Under the pieces are notes generated by a model. That model ran no database searches. It saw only the letters and a list, made by a program, of their open reading frames with translations, and was not told the DNA's origin. A stretch of 64,000 nt of DNA from Clostridia bacterium (GTDB lineage Bacteria; Bacillota; Clostridia; Christensenellales; Borkfalkiaceae): positions 26,942-90,941 of the forward strand of contig JAFSLQ010000012.1 in the NCBI GenBank assembly GCA_017448355.1, in the 5' to 3' direction. The number at the start of each line of letters is the position of its first letter. Position 1 is the stretch's first letter. This document shows, piece after piece, positions 1 to 8,709 of this stretch. Position numbers and translations under genes: made by a program.

Positions 1-1
1 T

Positions 2-634
2 GGGAAATCCACGATAATGAATTTAATTATAGGGTTATTAAGACCTGTCGACGGGCAAATACTAATCGACGGCAAACCGCTTGACGAGTATAACCTGTCG
101 GAATATCGGCATAATATATCGGTTGTTCCGCAAAACAGCATACTTTTTTCGGGGACTATACGTGAAAATATAACTTACGGATTAGAAAAATATTCCGAAG
201 AAGAGTTAAGCGCAGTAGTCGAAAAGGCAAATCTTAACGAGTTTATTAAAGATTTACCGAACGGTATAGACACGGTTATCGGCGAGCACGGCGATAAACT
301 TTCGGGCGGACAGAAACAGCGCATAACAATAGCGAGAGCGCTTATCAGAAATCCGTCGATACTTATTTTAGACGAAGCGACCAGCGCGCTGGATAATATA
401 TCAGAGTATCACGTTCAGCAAGCGATATCATCGTCAATACGCGGCAGGACTACTTTTATTGTGGCGCATAGGCTTTCTACGATACGCGACGCCGACAGGA
501 TATTAGTTATGGAAAACGGCAGATGTGTTGAAAACGGTACGTTTGACGAACTTATTGCTAAAAAAGGTAAATTTTACGAACTGAAAACATTAAACGACAT
601 AAATTTAAAGGCTGCGGAAAACGCGCTTGCATAA
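2..634 (+). CDS. ABC transporter (exporter type), ATPase domain, 5' partial
   Basis: The gene enters from outside the window; the first readable codons give GKST, the end of the Walker A motif, so only the C-terminal ~210 residues of the nucleotide-binding domain are present. It shows a Q-loop (VVPQNSILFSGTIRENI), the ABC signature LSGGQKQR, Walker B ILILDEATSALD and the H-loop IVAHRLST. The FSGTIRENI segment after the Q-loop is typical of MsbA/LmrA-like fused exporters, so a transmembrane domain is expected just upstream. The substrate cannot be told from this part. The internal ATG at 17 is not a real start because the frame is open through Walker A. Confidence 0.93.
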   Translation, partial: GKSTIMNLIIGLLRPVDGQILIDGKPLDEYNLSEYRHNISVVPQNSILFSGTIRENITYGLEKYSEEELSAVVEKANLNEFIKDLPNGIDTVIGEHGDKLSGGQKQRITIARALIRNPSILILDEATSALDNISEYHVQQAISSSIRGRTTFIVAHRLSTIRDADRILVMENGRCVENGTFDELIAKKGKFYELKTLNDINLKAAENALA

Positions 635-789
635 AACGATTAAAACACCGCGTTTTGTGATATTTTTAATATTTGATAGTATAAAAAATCCATTACGGGG
701 AAAAATTCCGTCATAAACAACAGGTTGCGACGAACTGTTATGCTTACATATAATATATAAAGCATATTCGGTTTACGCAAAAGGACTTT

Positions 790-1152
790 ATGATTAAACG
801 CGGAGAAATGTATTACGCAGATTTAAGCCCCGTAGTCGGTAGCGAACAGGGCGGTGTGCGTCCCATACTTATAGTTCAGAACGATACGGGCAATAAATAC
901 AGCCCGACGATAATCGCCGCCGCCATCACCAGCAAGATGACGAAGGCGAAACTTCCCACGCATATAGAGTTAAACGCGGGCGATTACGGGCTGGTTAAAA
1001 ATTCGGTGATACTTTTAGAACAGATACGAACTCTCGATAAAAGGCGTCTTAAAGAGCGCATAGGTGAACTTTCGCCCTTAACTATGCAGAAAGTCAATTC
1101 CGCGCTTTTGATTAGCCTAGGGTTCAACGACAACTCCGCGAAAAACGCTTAA
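790..1152 (+). CDS. mazF: MazF/PemK-family endoribonuclease toxin
   Basis: A 120-residue protein that begins [20 protein letters not shown] and continues with [15 protein letters not shown] and TIIAAAITS. These are the hallmarks of the Bacillus EndoA/MazF family of sequence-specific mRNA interferases; the GGVRP strand and the conserved TSK and DLSP segments line the RNA site. Length matches the family (~115 aa). A good ribosome site, AAAGGA, sits just before the ATG. No MazE-like antitoxin is visible in the 155 bp upstream or downstream, where the next gene is a polysaccharide protein. It may be controlled by an unlinked antitoxin, or the antitoxin may be lost. Confidence 0.93.
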   Translation: MIKRGEMYYADLSPVVGSEQGGVRPILIVQNDTGNKYSPTIIAAAITSKMTKAKLPTHIELNAGDYGLVKNSVILLEQIRTLDKRRLKERIGELSPLTMQKVNSALLISLGFNDNSAKNA

Positions 1153-1191
1153 TTTTAACGGAATTAATTTTTTCGAGTGTAAATTTTATTG

Positions 1192-1220
1192 AAAAAACTC
1201 TTTCTTTTAAAGAGTTTTTT
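1192..1220 (+). terminator. Rho-independent terminator after mazF
   Basis: A perfect 12-bp stem (AAAAAACTCTTT / AAAGAGTTTTTT) closes a 5-base loop and ends in a T run. It isolates mazF from the following polysaccharide genes. Confidence 0.85.
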
Positions 1221-1345
1221 CTACTTTTTATTTAAATTTTGAAAAATTATTATTTTTGCGTTGCTTTTTTATTTTTTTTTATGTATAATAACTTTGTATC
1301 GTTATCGTATAAAACGAATATATTGATAAGCAGGAGTTTTTACGG

Positions 1346-2236
1346 ATGGACAACGAAGAAAAATTTACTCCACAAAACGGCGCGAACGGGAAGGAAATAT
1401 CCTTCGCGAATATTTTTTATATTTTACGCGCCCACTTGATTCTGATAATTTTTATTACCGCACTTTTCGGGGCGGGCGGTTTTGCCTACTCGAAAGTAAG
1501 AAAATCGGTATATACAGCGAGCGTACCCGTTCTATTCAAAACGGAAATGTTTAACGAGAAAGGCGGGGACGGAAATTCCGTTAACCAGGTGTCGAGTACG
1601 AACTACCTTTTCGCTTATCTTGATACGGCGGTAGGCGTTTGTAAAAGCGGCGAAGTTTTAGACAGGGCTAACGTATATTATCATTTTTATCTTAGTTCCA
1701 AAAAGGACATAGACGTCTTTATCGGTGATTTGAAAACCGCTTATTCGGAAGACGTGCGAGCGGCGCGCGCGGAGATTCCCGATTACGAAGTAACCGACGC
1801 GCTTAAAACGGAGTGGAGAGATAAATTTTACACTTCGAGTAAAGTCGGTACGAATTATACGTCAAGTAAAAACAGCGCGGATACCGTAGTTTACTTTAAT
1901 CTTTGGGTAAAGGACTTAAATGGCGATGTCGCGCGGGAGATGGCGCGTATTTACGCGGTCGCCGCGGACGTATCCCTTAATCAGATACTTGATTTAGGAC
2001 AAGGCACGGCAGGGCTTATCGAACTTGCCGATAAAGTTTCTGACGTATCGTTTAGTTCGGATATGTCTCCGAGAAACATAATAATAATTGCGGCTGTTCT
2101 TGGGTTTGTAGTTTCGCTTATTATGGTATACTTACTGTACCTTGCGGACAACACGGTTAAAGGCAAAGAACAACTTGAACAACTTACGGGTGCGAACGTT
2201 ATCGCTTACCTTGAAGACATTGCGGAGGTGAAATAA
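1346..2236 (+). CDS. Wzz/YveK-like polysaccharide co-polymerase, first copy
   Basis: A 296-residue membrane protein with one transmembrane segment near residues 28-50 and a second near 240-265, with a large outer domain between them. This two-helix plan and the closing NTVKGKEQLEQLTGANVIAYLED are typical of the Wzz / YveK chain-length or kinase-activator family (capsule and exopolysaccharide export). In that family the C-terminal tail normally contacts a BY-kinase, which is not encoded here. The stop overlaps the start of the next gene as TAATG, so the two are translationally coupled. Confidence 0.75.
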   Translation: MDNEEKFTPQNGANGKEISFANIFYILRAHLILIIFITALFGAGGFAYSKVRKSVYTASVPVLFKTEMFNEKGGDGNSVNQVSSTNYLFAYLDTAVGVCKSGEVLDRANVYYHFYLSSKKDIDVFIGDLKTAYSEDVRAARAEIPDYEVTDALKTEWRDKFYTSSKVGTNYTSSKNSADTVVYFNLWVKDLNGDVAREMARIYAVAADVSLNQILDLGQGTAGLIELADKVSDVSFSSDMSPRNIIIIAAVLGFVVSLIMVYLLYLADNTVKGKEQLEQLTGANVIAYLEDIAEVK

Positions 2237-2985
2237 TGGGAAACGAAGTAATGACGCATCACTATCCCGCAATAGAAATACAGGAAACTCAAAACATGGG
2301 TTCGTTCTCGTTATTTTTCGGGTTTATACGTAGATTTTTCTGGCTTATTCTTATATTTACGCTTTTAGGTTTGGGAATAGGCACGGGGCTTGCGTATAAA
2401 AAAGACCAAACGGTTTATACTCAGACAAAGTCTGTCATTTTGCTTGCGAGAATCGAAGGCAGTACGCAGACTACCAACTTATCATTCACTAAGAAATATA
2501 TGCCCACCGTTCAGGGTGTTATTACAAAGCAGACTTTTATCAATGCGGCTAATGAGATATATAAAGACAAAGGCGGTTCGGGATATATTTACGCCGGTTC
2601 AATAGGCGTGCAGGCAGGCAGCGGTATGATTCTCAATATTTCTTATACCGACGCCGACTCTAATGTGGCGGCAGCAAAACTCGACGCGTTTTTGGTTGCG
2701 GCAAAGGACGTTATTCAGAACGGCGGTTTAAGCGAAGGCGAAGCGCTAATTACTGCTGACGGCGTGGACTTTAAGCCGATAGATAACGTGCCGATAACCA
2801 CTTCTTCCAACGGTTTTATAAAGTTTATTCTTTTGGGCGTTTTGGGCGGCTTGGTAATAGGCGTTGCCCTCGCGTTTATAATTTATCTTTTAGATAACGC
2901 CGTGAGAGACAGAGAAGATTTGGAACGCCTTACCGGTTCGACGGTAATTGCATATATCGACGACGTAGATAAATTGAGAAAATAG
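2236..2985 (+). CDS. Wzz/YveK-like polysaccharide co-polymerase, second copy
   Basis: A 249-residue paralogue of the upstream protein, with transmembrane segments near residues 30-55 and 190-220 and the same tail pattern (LLDNAVRDREDLERLTGSTVIAYIDD). The outer domain is shorter. The ATG shares its A with the stop codon of the previous gene. Two unequal Wzz-like subunits in one operon without a tyrosine kinase, phosphatase or glycosyltransferase suggests they serve an unlinked polysaccharide locus or act as a pair. The exact role is inferred. Confidence 0.72.
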   Translation: MGNEVMTHHYPAIEIQETQNMGSFSLFFGFIRRFFWLILIFTLLGLGIGTGLAYKKDQTVYTQTKSVILLARIEGSTQTTNLSFTKKYMPTVQGVITKQTFINAANEIYKDKGGSGYIYAGSIGVQAGSGMILNISYTDADSNVAAAKLDAFLVAAKDVIQNGGLSEGEALITADGVDFKPIDNVPITTSSNGFIKFILLGVLGGLVIGVALAFIIYLLDNAVRDREDLERLTGSTVIAYIDDVDKLRK

Positions 2986-3002
2986 AAATCTTGAATAAAT
3001 AA

Positions 3003-3032
3003 TTCGCGCCCGACGGGAAAGTCGGGCGCGAA
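3003..3032. terminator. Bidirectional terminator between convergent genes
   Basis: A 12-bp perfect GC-rich stem (TTCGCGCCCGAC / GTCGGGCGCGAA) with loop GGGAAA lies between the end of the Wzz-like pair and the end of the minus-strand lipoprotein gene. It is flanked by A/T-rich sequence on both sides. Confidence 0.8.
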
Positions 3033-3041
3033 ACTTTTAAA

Positions 3042-3701
3042 CTAAAATACGTCTTTTACGGCAAGCAGTTCGCCGGAAAAACCTTCTATCAGCATGGCTT
3101 TAAGTTTATTTTCGCTATTTGCAATCGCTATATACCAGTAAGGTTTTAAATCTTTCACAAATATCCGCATAAAAATTTCCGCGTTAAATTCGCCGTTAAC
3201 GGTATAAGCGTCAAACAGCGGGCGCTGCTTTTCCGTTAAAATTTCAAGCGCCTTTTTGTAATCGATAGTGTTTTCAGACAAAACCGACGTAAGCACCACG
3301 CTTTTAACGTCTGTTCCCGAAATAAGACGGATTGTAAACTGCTTTTCAAAATGCGTCTTGGTTTCGATAAACGCTTTGTATTCGCTTGTGATGTCGTCAA
3401 GTTCGAATACGGCACTGTACGTTTTATCGCCGTCCGAAAATTCTACGCAACGTTTTATTTCGTCGGGAATTACGTGAAGTTTAAAAGTATAGCCGTATAT
3501 AAGTTCCGAAACTTTGCCGTCTATAATAAACGGATTCTCTTTAAAACCGTAGTTGGCGGTAATATTTAATTCGTCCGAACTGCCCGTGTAAACGTCTTGT
3601 CTTAGTTCGCTTATCTTATCTATATAAATATTGTTTTCCTTGCAGCCTGACGTGAAGATTAAGCACGATAAAATTATTGTTATAACGATAAATTTTCGCA
3701 T
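3042..3701 (-). CDS. Hypothetical lipoprotein
   Basis: A 219-residue protein that begins with a short basic stretch, a hydrophobic core and the lipobox FTSGC (Cys near residue 20), so it is expected to be lipid-anchored outside the membrane. The mature part is hydrophilic with alternating beta-rich stretches and no motif I recognise. It stands alone on the minus strand between two plus-strand operons and ends at the shared terminator. Function unknown. Confidence 0.72.
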   Translation of the reverse strand: MRKFIVITIILSCLIFTSGCKENNIYIDKISELRQDVYTGSSDELNITANYGFKENPFIIDGKVSELIYGYTFKLHVIPDEIKRCVEFSDGDKTYSAVFELDDITSEYKAFIETKTHFEKQFTIRLISGTDVKSVVLTSVLSENTIDYKKALEILTEKQRPLFDAYTVNGEFNAEIFMRIFVKDLKPYWYIAIANSENKLKAMLIEGFSGELLAVKDVF

Positions 3702-3769
3702 AGTCCACCCCCAAAATAATTGTATGACCGCGCGCCCCGCGCTATGCTTTAAAATATTTATTAAAAAAG

Positions 3770-3798
3770 TTGATTTTTAACGTTTATTTTGTTAAAAT
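3770..3798 (+). promoter_or_regulatory. Promoter for the 3817 gene
   Basis: TTGATT, a 17-bp spacer, then TAAAAT, placed about 20 bp before the ATG at 3817. Close to the vegetative sigma consensus. Confidence 0.6.
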
Positions 3799-3816
3799 TG
3801 TTGTAAGGATAAAAGT

Positions 3817-4413
3817 ATGAAAAATTTAGTGCTTAAAACCGTTCTTATAACTCTTGCGGCTGTTATCGCCTGTGTGTTTGCCGTTTATCTGATATTTGCG
3901 CTTTGCACACCGAAAACCCTTGCAAAGTTTTGGGAAAATGCGGGAAACTATTCCGTTTCGGTAAAGTATTACGAAAAACAGTATGAAAAAACGGGTGATA
4001 TCTCCGATTTAGCCGCCCTGTGCGCCAAGTTGGACGTAAAAAGCGACAGCAAAAAAGCGGTAAAATATCTTGCCGTTTTTACGGATAGCGAAAATTTTAC
4101 TGAGTTTTGCGAAAAGGAAGATAAAGCGGGCGGTTATAAGTTTACTTCTTACGAATACTATTACGGCATTTTTACCGTGGCGAATTATTATGAAAACGGC
4201 TTAAATGCCGCAACGGATACGGCGAAAAAAGCGGTAAAATCCGGATATACCGATAGGAACGCCTTTTTCGTTTTGCTGTCGGAAGTAAAGTTAAACAAAG
4301 ACGAAGGCACGACCGTTTTGGCGGTGATTTCGGAAATAAAAGAAACTCTTAGCGACGAAACGGAAAAGAATTTTGCTGAGCGGGATATCAATATCGCTAA
4401 ATCTATAAAATAA
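3817..4413 (+). CDS. Hypothetical membrane-anchored protein
   Basis: A 198-residue protein with one N-terminal transmembrane helix (residues ~8-32) followed by a helical, Lys/Glu/Tyr-rich soluble region. The pairs ENAGNYSVSVKYYEKQYEKTGD and NYYENGLNAATDTAKKAVKSG have the spacing of helical TPR-like hairpins, but I cannot assign a family. The gene lies 16 bp before a CPBP protease gene and probably shares its operon. No function is proposed. Confidence 0.65.
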   Translation: MKNLVLKTVLITLAAVIACVFAVYLIFALCTPKTLAKFWENAGNYSVSVKYYEKQYEKTGDISDLAALCAKLDVKSDSKKAVKYLAVFTDSENFTEFCEKEDKAGGYKFTSYEYYYGIFTVANYYENGLNAATDTAKKAVKSGYTDRNAFFVLLSEVKLNKDEGTTVLAVISEIKETLSDETEKNFAERDINIAKSIK

Positions 4414-4429
4414 AATATAAGGTAGAAAA

Positions 4430-5296
4430 GTGGAAAATACTTTTAAAGGCGCAAAACGTGGTGGGTTTATTTATACCGCCACGCTGCTTTTATTTTTAGC
4501 GTTCGCATTTGTCGGCAGATTGATTTTGGACGCCGTGGGCGCAACGGGAACGGTTTTTTACGCGGTAAGTTCTCTTTTTTCCGTGTCGGTTTTAACCGTC
4601 GCGGTAATTATAAGCGCGGATAAAACCCGAAAACTGCCGTATGTGCGCAAATTTTCATATAGATTTATCGTGTCCGCGCTTTTTTTAGCGTTCGGTATGT
4701 TTTTAGGTTTTGGGTTTATAAATCCGCTTGTTGCAGAATTCGTGAAGAATATCGGCGGTAACGTTTCAAAAATAACAATTCCGCTTGATACGCCCTTTCA
4801 GTTTGTATTGTTTACCGTAATTTTGTGCGTGTTACCCGCAATTATAGAAGAATTGTTTTTCCGCGGGGTGCTACTTAATAGTCTTTCCGAAACGGGGAAG
4901 ACGGCCGGCGTTTTAACCGTCGCGCTGTGCTTTGCGCTATACCACGGCAACGCCGCGCAACTTGTCTATCAATTCGTTTACGGCGTGGGGCTTAGCGTTT
5001 TGGCGTTGAACTCAAAAAGCGTTATTCCTTGTATTATCGCGCACTTTATTAATAATTTTTCGGTAATAGCGATAGAGTATTTTAACATTAAAATCAATCT
5101 TTTTAGTCCCTTGATTATTATAATAGGTTTAGTATTAACCCTTGGTTTTGCGGCGATTACCTGTTTTTCATATAAAAAAGCCGATAAAAATAACGCTGCT
5201 GCGAAAGAAAGCGTAGTATCGTTTTATCTGCCTTTCGGAGCGGTGGGGCTTGCCGTGGCGGCGGCTTTGGCGGTGCTGTCTTCGTTGCCGTTATAA
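4430..5296 (+). CDS. CPBP-family intramembrane metalloprotease
   Basis: A 288-residue protein with about eight hydrophobic helices. It has the CPBP (Abi/CAAX protease-like) motifs: EELFFRG at residues 140-146, a second motif LYHGN near 169 and a third HFINN near 205, which supply the Glu, His and Asn/His residues of the metal site. In bacteria this family cleaves membrane peptides and has been linked to peptide processing or bacteriocin immunity. The start is GTG with AAGG upstream. The following rlmH begins 12 bp later, so they are likely co-transcribed. Confidence 0.85.
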   Translation: MENTFKGAKRGGFIYTATLLLFLAFAFVGRLILDAVGATGTVFYAVSSLFSVSVLTVAVIISADKTRKLPYVRKFSYRFIVSALFLAFGMFLGFGFINPLVAEFVKNIGGNVSKITIPLDTPFQFVLFTVILCVLPAIIEELFFRGVLLNSLSETGKTAGVLTVALCFALYHGNAAQLVYQFVYGVGLSVLALNSKSVIPCIIAHFINNFSVIAIEYFNIKINLFSPLIIIIGLVLTLGFAAITCFSYKKADKNNAAAKESVVSFYLPFGAVGLAVAAALAVLSSLPL

Positions 5297-5308
5297 TTTT
5301 GGAGAAGT

Positions 5309-5749
5309 ATGTTAAAGATAAATCTTGTTGCGGTTGGGAAAGTCAAAGAAAAATATTTTAGCCTTGGGATAGAAGAGTACGCTAAAAGATTAGGGCGGTT
5401 TTGCGAGTTCACTATAACCGAAGTCGCCGAAGAACCTACCGTAGAACGCGAAGGGAAAAATATTTTACCTAAACTTCGCGGCGCGGTGTTCGCGTTCGCG
5501 ATTGAAGGCAAAAAATATTCGAGCGAACAGTTTGCCGCGAAAATACAGAAGTTAAAAGACAGGGGCGTTGGGGAAATAACTTTCGTTATCGGCGGTTCTT
5601 GCGGGCTATCAAGCGAAGTAAAATTAAAAGCCGACGAACTTATATCTTTTTCGGATATGACCTTTCCGCATACGCTGTTCAGGCTTATGTGCGTAGAACA
5701 GATTTATAGGGCTATGACGATAAATAGCGGCGTTACTTACCATAAATAG
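5309..5749 (+). CDS. rlmH: 23S rRNA (pseudouridine-1915-N3)-methyltransferase RlmH
   Basis: A 146-residue SPOUT methyltransferase. It starts MLKINLVAVGKVKEKY and contains the SAM-binding knot segments FVIGGSCGLS and FSDMTFPHTLFRLMCVEQIYRA, characteristic of RlmH. It modifies pseudouridine 1915 in helix 69 of 23S rRNA on assembled 70S ribosomes. The family is usually ~155-159 aa, so this copy is slightly short, but its C-terminus (GVTYHK) is the normal family end. GGAG precedes the ATG. Confidence 0.95.
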   Translation: MLKINLVAVGKVKEKYFSLGIEEYAKRLGRFCEFTITEVAEEPTVEREGKNILPKLRGAVFAFAIEGKKYSSEQFAAKIQKLKDRGVGEITFVIGGSCGLSSEVKLKADELISFSDMTFPHTLFRLMCVEQIYRAMTINSGVTYHK

Positions 5750-5795
5750 GCGGATTTTCGTAAACAAAGGATTTGCGGCGTTCATACAATGACGT

Positions 5796-6557
5796 ATGGA
5801 CGTTTTGGAACAATTAAAGGCGTTTTACAGCGAGTGGAATTTGGATAAAGGCTACATAGGCTTTACCGAAAACGGAAATTTAATTCCATTTTTCAAAGTG
5901 GCAAAAACCGAGTATCCCGTGATTATCGCGCAGTACGCCATTCATGCGCGGGAATATATAACCGCATATATCGGTATGATGCAGGCAAAAGATTTTGCGG
6001 CGCGGGGCGAAAAAGGTACGGCTTACTTTATTCCCGCCGTAAACCTTGACGGAATTGCGGAAGCGTTATACTTTGATAAGACGTATAAAGCCAACGCAAG
6101 GCAAGTAGATTTAAACGTTAATTTTGACGCAAACTGGGGCGGCGGCGCAAAGAACGTGCGATATAAAGCCACCGAAAACTATATCGGGGAGTACCCGTTT
6201 TCGGAATCGGAAACGCGTGCGCTACGCGATTTTACGCTTTCGGTTAAACCCGACGTTACGGTGAGTTATCACAGTAAGGGCGAAGAGATTTACTGGGAAT
6301 TTTTTCAAAACGGCGTGTTACGCGCAAGGGATTATGAGATTGCGGCGGCGGTATCAGCCGCGACGGGCTATCCGTTAAAGAGTGCCGGCAGGTCTGCGGG
6401 CGGCTATAAAGACTGGTGTATACAAAAACTGCGTATCCCCGCGCTTACGATAGAAGTCGGAAGCGACGAACTTACTCACCCGATAGGTGTAGAACACGCG
6501 GAAGAAATTTTTGCTAAAAATAAAGACGTGATTAAGGTTTTAACGGAGAAAGTATGA
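5796..6557 (+). CDS. M14-family zinc carboxypeptidase
   Basis: A 253-residue protein with zinc ligand motif HAREY (H52, E55 region), FIPAVNLDGI, the Asn/Arg substrate region ANARQVDLNVNFD, the third zinc His in VSYHSKGEE and the catalytic Glu in TIEVGSDELTHP. This matches the M14 gamma-D-glutamyl-meso-diaminopimelate peptidase / carboxypeptidase group that trims cell-wall peptides. No signal peptide is seen, so it may act on recycled muropeptides inside the cell. It overlaps tadA by the four bases ATGA, suggesting translational coupling. Confidence 0.88.
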   Translation: MDVLEQLKAFYSEWNLDKGYIGFTENGNLIPFFKVAKTEYPVIIAQYAIHAREYITAYIGMMQAKDFAARGEKGTAYFIPAVNLDGIAEALYFDKTYKANARQVDLNVNFDANWGGGAKNVRYKATENYIGEYPFSESETRALRDFTLSVKPDVTVSYHSKGEEIYWEFFQNGVLRARDYEIAAAVSAATGYPLKSAGRSAGGYKDWCIQKLRIPALTIEVGSDELTHPIGVEHAEEIFAKNKDVIKVLTEKV

Positions 6558-7036
6558 CAAGAGAAGAAAAATATATGCGTTCAGCGATAAAAGAAGCGTT
6601 AAAAGCAAAAGAAAAAGACGAAGTGCCGATAGGCGCGGTTGTGGTTTTAGACGATAAAATTATAGCGCGCGGCTATAATTATACCGAAAATTCTAACGTC
6701 GCGACTCGTCACGCAGAAATTATCGCTATCGAAAAAGCCTGTAAAAAACTGAAAAGTTGGCGGCTTGACGGTGCGGAAATATACATAACGTTAGAGCCGT
6801 GCGCCATGTGCGCGGGGGCGATTGCGAACGCCAGAATAAAAAGAGTAATCTTCGGTGCGTACGAACCTAAAAGCGGCTGCGCCGTGAGTAAATTCCCCGT
6901 ATTAACGGATAGCGGACTTAATCACAGCGCGGAATTTTGCGGCGGAGTGGAAGAAAAAACCTGTTCAAAACTTTTGCGCGAATATTTTAAGGAAAAAAGA
7001 AATAAAAAAGCCGACTTAAAAACTCAAAATCCTTGA
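6554..7036 (+). CDS. tadA: tRNA-specific adenosine-34 deaminase TadA
   Basis: A 160-residue zinc deaminase with the catalytic HAEIIAI motif and the zinc-binding PCAMCAGA motif, plus the ARIKRVIFGAYEPKSGCAVS segment typical of TadA rather than cytidine deaminase. It converts A34 of tRNA-Arg(ACG) to inosine so that CGU, CGC and CGA codons are read. The substrate gene, tRNA-Arg(ACG), is in this window at 16846. It overlaps the M14 gene at the start. Confidence 0.95.
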   Translation: MTREEKYMRSAIKEALKAKEKDEVPIGAVVVLDDKIIARGYNYTENSNVATRHAEIIAIEKACKKLKSWRLDGAEIYITLEPCAMCAGAIANARIKRVIFGAYEPKSGCAVSKFPVLTDSGLNHSAEFCGGVEEKTCSKLLREYFKEKRNKKADLKTQNP

Positions 7037-7061
7037 CTATTTTACGTCGCAGGCTTAAAAT
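7033..7061 (+). promoter_or_regulatory. Promoter for prs
   Basis: TTGACT, 17-bp spacer, TAAAAT. The -35 overlaps the end of tadA. A strong AGGAGAA ribosome site follows before the prs ATG. Confidence 0.75.
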
Positions 7062-7107
7062 ATAAGTGTACCATATGTACATAAAGTTACATTAGGAGAA
7101 AAAAATT

Positions 7108-8061
7108 ATGATAACACACGGCAACTCTATCGAAATTATCAGCGGTAACGCCAACCGCCCGCTTGCGGAAGCGGTGGCGCAGCAACTTGGACTTACCCTT
7201 TCCGACGCGGAAGTCGGTAAATTTTCCGACGGCGAAATAAACGTTACTCTTCCGCACACCGTAAGGGGAAAGGACGTTTTCATTATTCAGTCCACGTCAG
7301 CACCCGTCAACGACAATCTTATGGAACTGTTAATCTTAATCGACGCGTGCAAACGTGCGTCCGCAGGCAGAATAACGGCGGTTATGCCTTACTTCGGCTA
7401 TGCCCGTCAGGACAGAAAGGCACGTCCCAGAGACCCGATTACCGCTAAACTCGTTGCCGATATAATCACCAGCGCGGGTGCGGACAGGGTTATGACTATG
7501 GATCTTCACGCGGCGCAGATACAGGGCTTTTTTGAAATTCCCGTCGACCACCTTTACGGCGCGCCCCTTCTTGCTAAATATTTCAAGAAGAAAATGGACG
7601 AAAACTGGGTAGTCGTATCCCCCGACGTCGGCAGCGTCGGAAGGGCGAGAAACTTTGCTTCGCGCGTGGATGCGTCCCTTGCTATCGTCGATAAACGCCG
7701 TCCCAAAGCCAACGCCATAGAAATTATGAACGTAATAGGCGACGTCGAAGGCAAGACCTGCTTAATGGTAGACGATATGATTGACACTGCGGGCACAATC
7801 GTTCAGGGTGCGGAAGCGCTCGTTAAAAACGGCGCGAAGGAAGTTTATGCGTGCTGCACGCACGGCGTTCTTTCAGGACCTGCGCTCGACAGACTTAACG
7901 CTTCGCCTATAAAAGAGATTGTCGTTTTAGACACTATCGATATGCCGGAAGCAATTAAAAATTGCCCGAAGATAAAGATAATGCCCGTTGCAAAATATAT
8001 TGCAAAAGCGATAACGACGATATATTCCGACACTTCGCTTTCGGCAATTTACGAGGACTAA
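7108..8061 (+). CDS. prs: Ribose-phosphate pyrophosphokinase
   Basis: A 317-residue PRPP synthetase. It has the ATP-binding loop region GYARQDRKARPRDPITAKL, the catalytic segment DLHAAQIQGFF, the KRRPK flexible loop and the PRPP-binding loop VDDMIDTAGT. It makes 5-phosphoribosyl-1-diphosphate from ribose-5-phosphate and ATP for nucleotide, His and Trp synthesis. Length and every motif match the class I enzyme. The gene has its own promoter and terminator. Confidence 0.97.
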   Translation: MITHGNSIEIISGNANRPLAEAVAQQLGLTLSDAEVGKFSDGEINVTLPHTVRGKDVFIIQSTSAPVNDNLMELLILIDACKRASAGRITAVMPYFGYARQDRKARPRDPITAKLVADIITSAGADRVMTMDLHAAQIQGFFEIPVDHLYGAPLLAKYFKKKMDENWVVVSPDVGSVGRARNFASRVDASLAIVDKRRPKANAIEIMNVIGDVEGKTCLMVDDMIDTAGTIVQGAEALVKNGAKEVYACCTHGVLSGPALDRLNASPIKEIVVLDTIDMPEAIKNCPKIKIMPVAKYIAKAITTIYSDTSLSAIYED

Positions 8062-8072
8062 CTTAAAAACAC

Positions 8073-8103
8073 AAAAGCCGTTTGACACGTTAAACGGCTT
8101 TTT
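8073..8103 (+). terminator. Terminator after prs
   Basis: Stem AAAAGCCGTTT / AAACGGCTTTT with loop GACACGTT, followed by T residues; it ends just before pth, so pth needs read-through or a promoter nearby. Confidence 0.85.
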
Positions 8104-8114
8104 ATTTGGAAACT

Positions 8115-8687
8115 ATGAAATTAATAGTAGGGCTCGGCAATCCCGACAGACAATATTTAAATACCTATCATAATCTCGGCTTTATGTGCGCGGACAAAAC
8201 CGCCGCGCTTTTTGACGCGCGCTTTACAAAGGAAAAATTTCGCGCGCTTATTGCCGAAGTCGGTTCGGGCGATAAAAAAATAATTATCGCTAAGCCCTTA
8301 ACGTATATGAATCTTTCGGGCGAAAGCATAAGAGAAATAGTTTCTTTTTATAAAATAGACGTTAAAGACGTACTGGTAATGTACGACGATTTTGACCTTA
8401 AAAAGGGCTTTATCAGAATACGCGAAAGCGGTTCTGCGGGCACGCACAACGGTATGCGGAACATCATAAAAGAGTTGGGGACTGAAAACTTCCCGCGGGT
8501 TCGCGTGGGGTTTAAGCCCGACGGCGATATGCAAATTCCGCTTATAGATTTCGTGCTTTCGGGAATAAAGGAAGAAGACAAGCCGTTATTTGAAAGGGCG
8601 ACTGACACAGCCGCGCACGCTGCGGCGGACTTCGCAAAAGGCGCGGATATACCGTCGCTCGTTCAAAAGTATAACGGAAAAAAATAA
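8115..8687 (+). CDS. pth: Peptidyl-tRNA hydrolase
   Basis: A 190-residue enzyme starting MKLIVGLGNPDRQYLNTYHN, with the catalytic His (HNLGF), the Asn in KPLTYMNLSG, the DDFDL Asp and the GTHNGMRNI loop. It releases peptides from tRNAs that dropped off the ribosome. An in-frame TTG at 8106 lies upstream, but the ATG at 8115 matches the universal family start. The next gene, mfd, begins 22 bp later, the usual Bacillota order. Confidence 0.96.
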   Translation: MKLIVGLGNPDRQYLNTYHNLGFMCADKTAALFDARFTKEKFRALIAEVGSGDKKIIIAKPLTYMNLSGESIREIVSFYKIDVKDVLVMYDDFDLKKGFIRIRESGSAGTHNGMRNIIKELGTENFPRVRVGFKPDGDMQIPLIDFVLSGIKEEDKPLFERATDTAAHAAADFAKGADIPSLVQKYNGKK

Positions 8688-8709
8688 CGCTTTAATTTTC
8701 GGTAGGAAT

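Noticed and set aside
635-789. A MazE-type antitoxin in front of mazF
   Set aside because: No frame with a start, ribosome site and adequate length is present.
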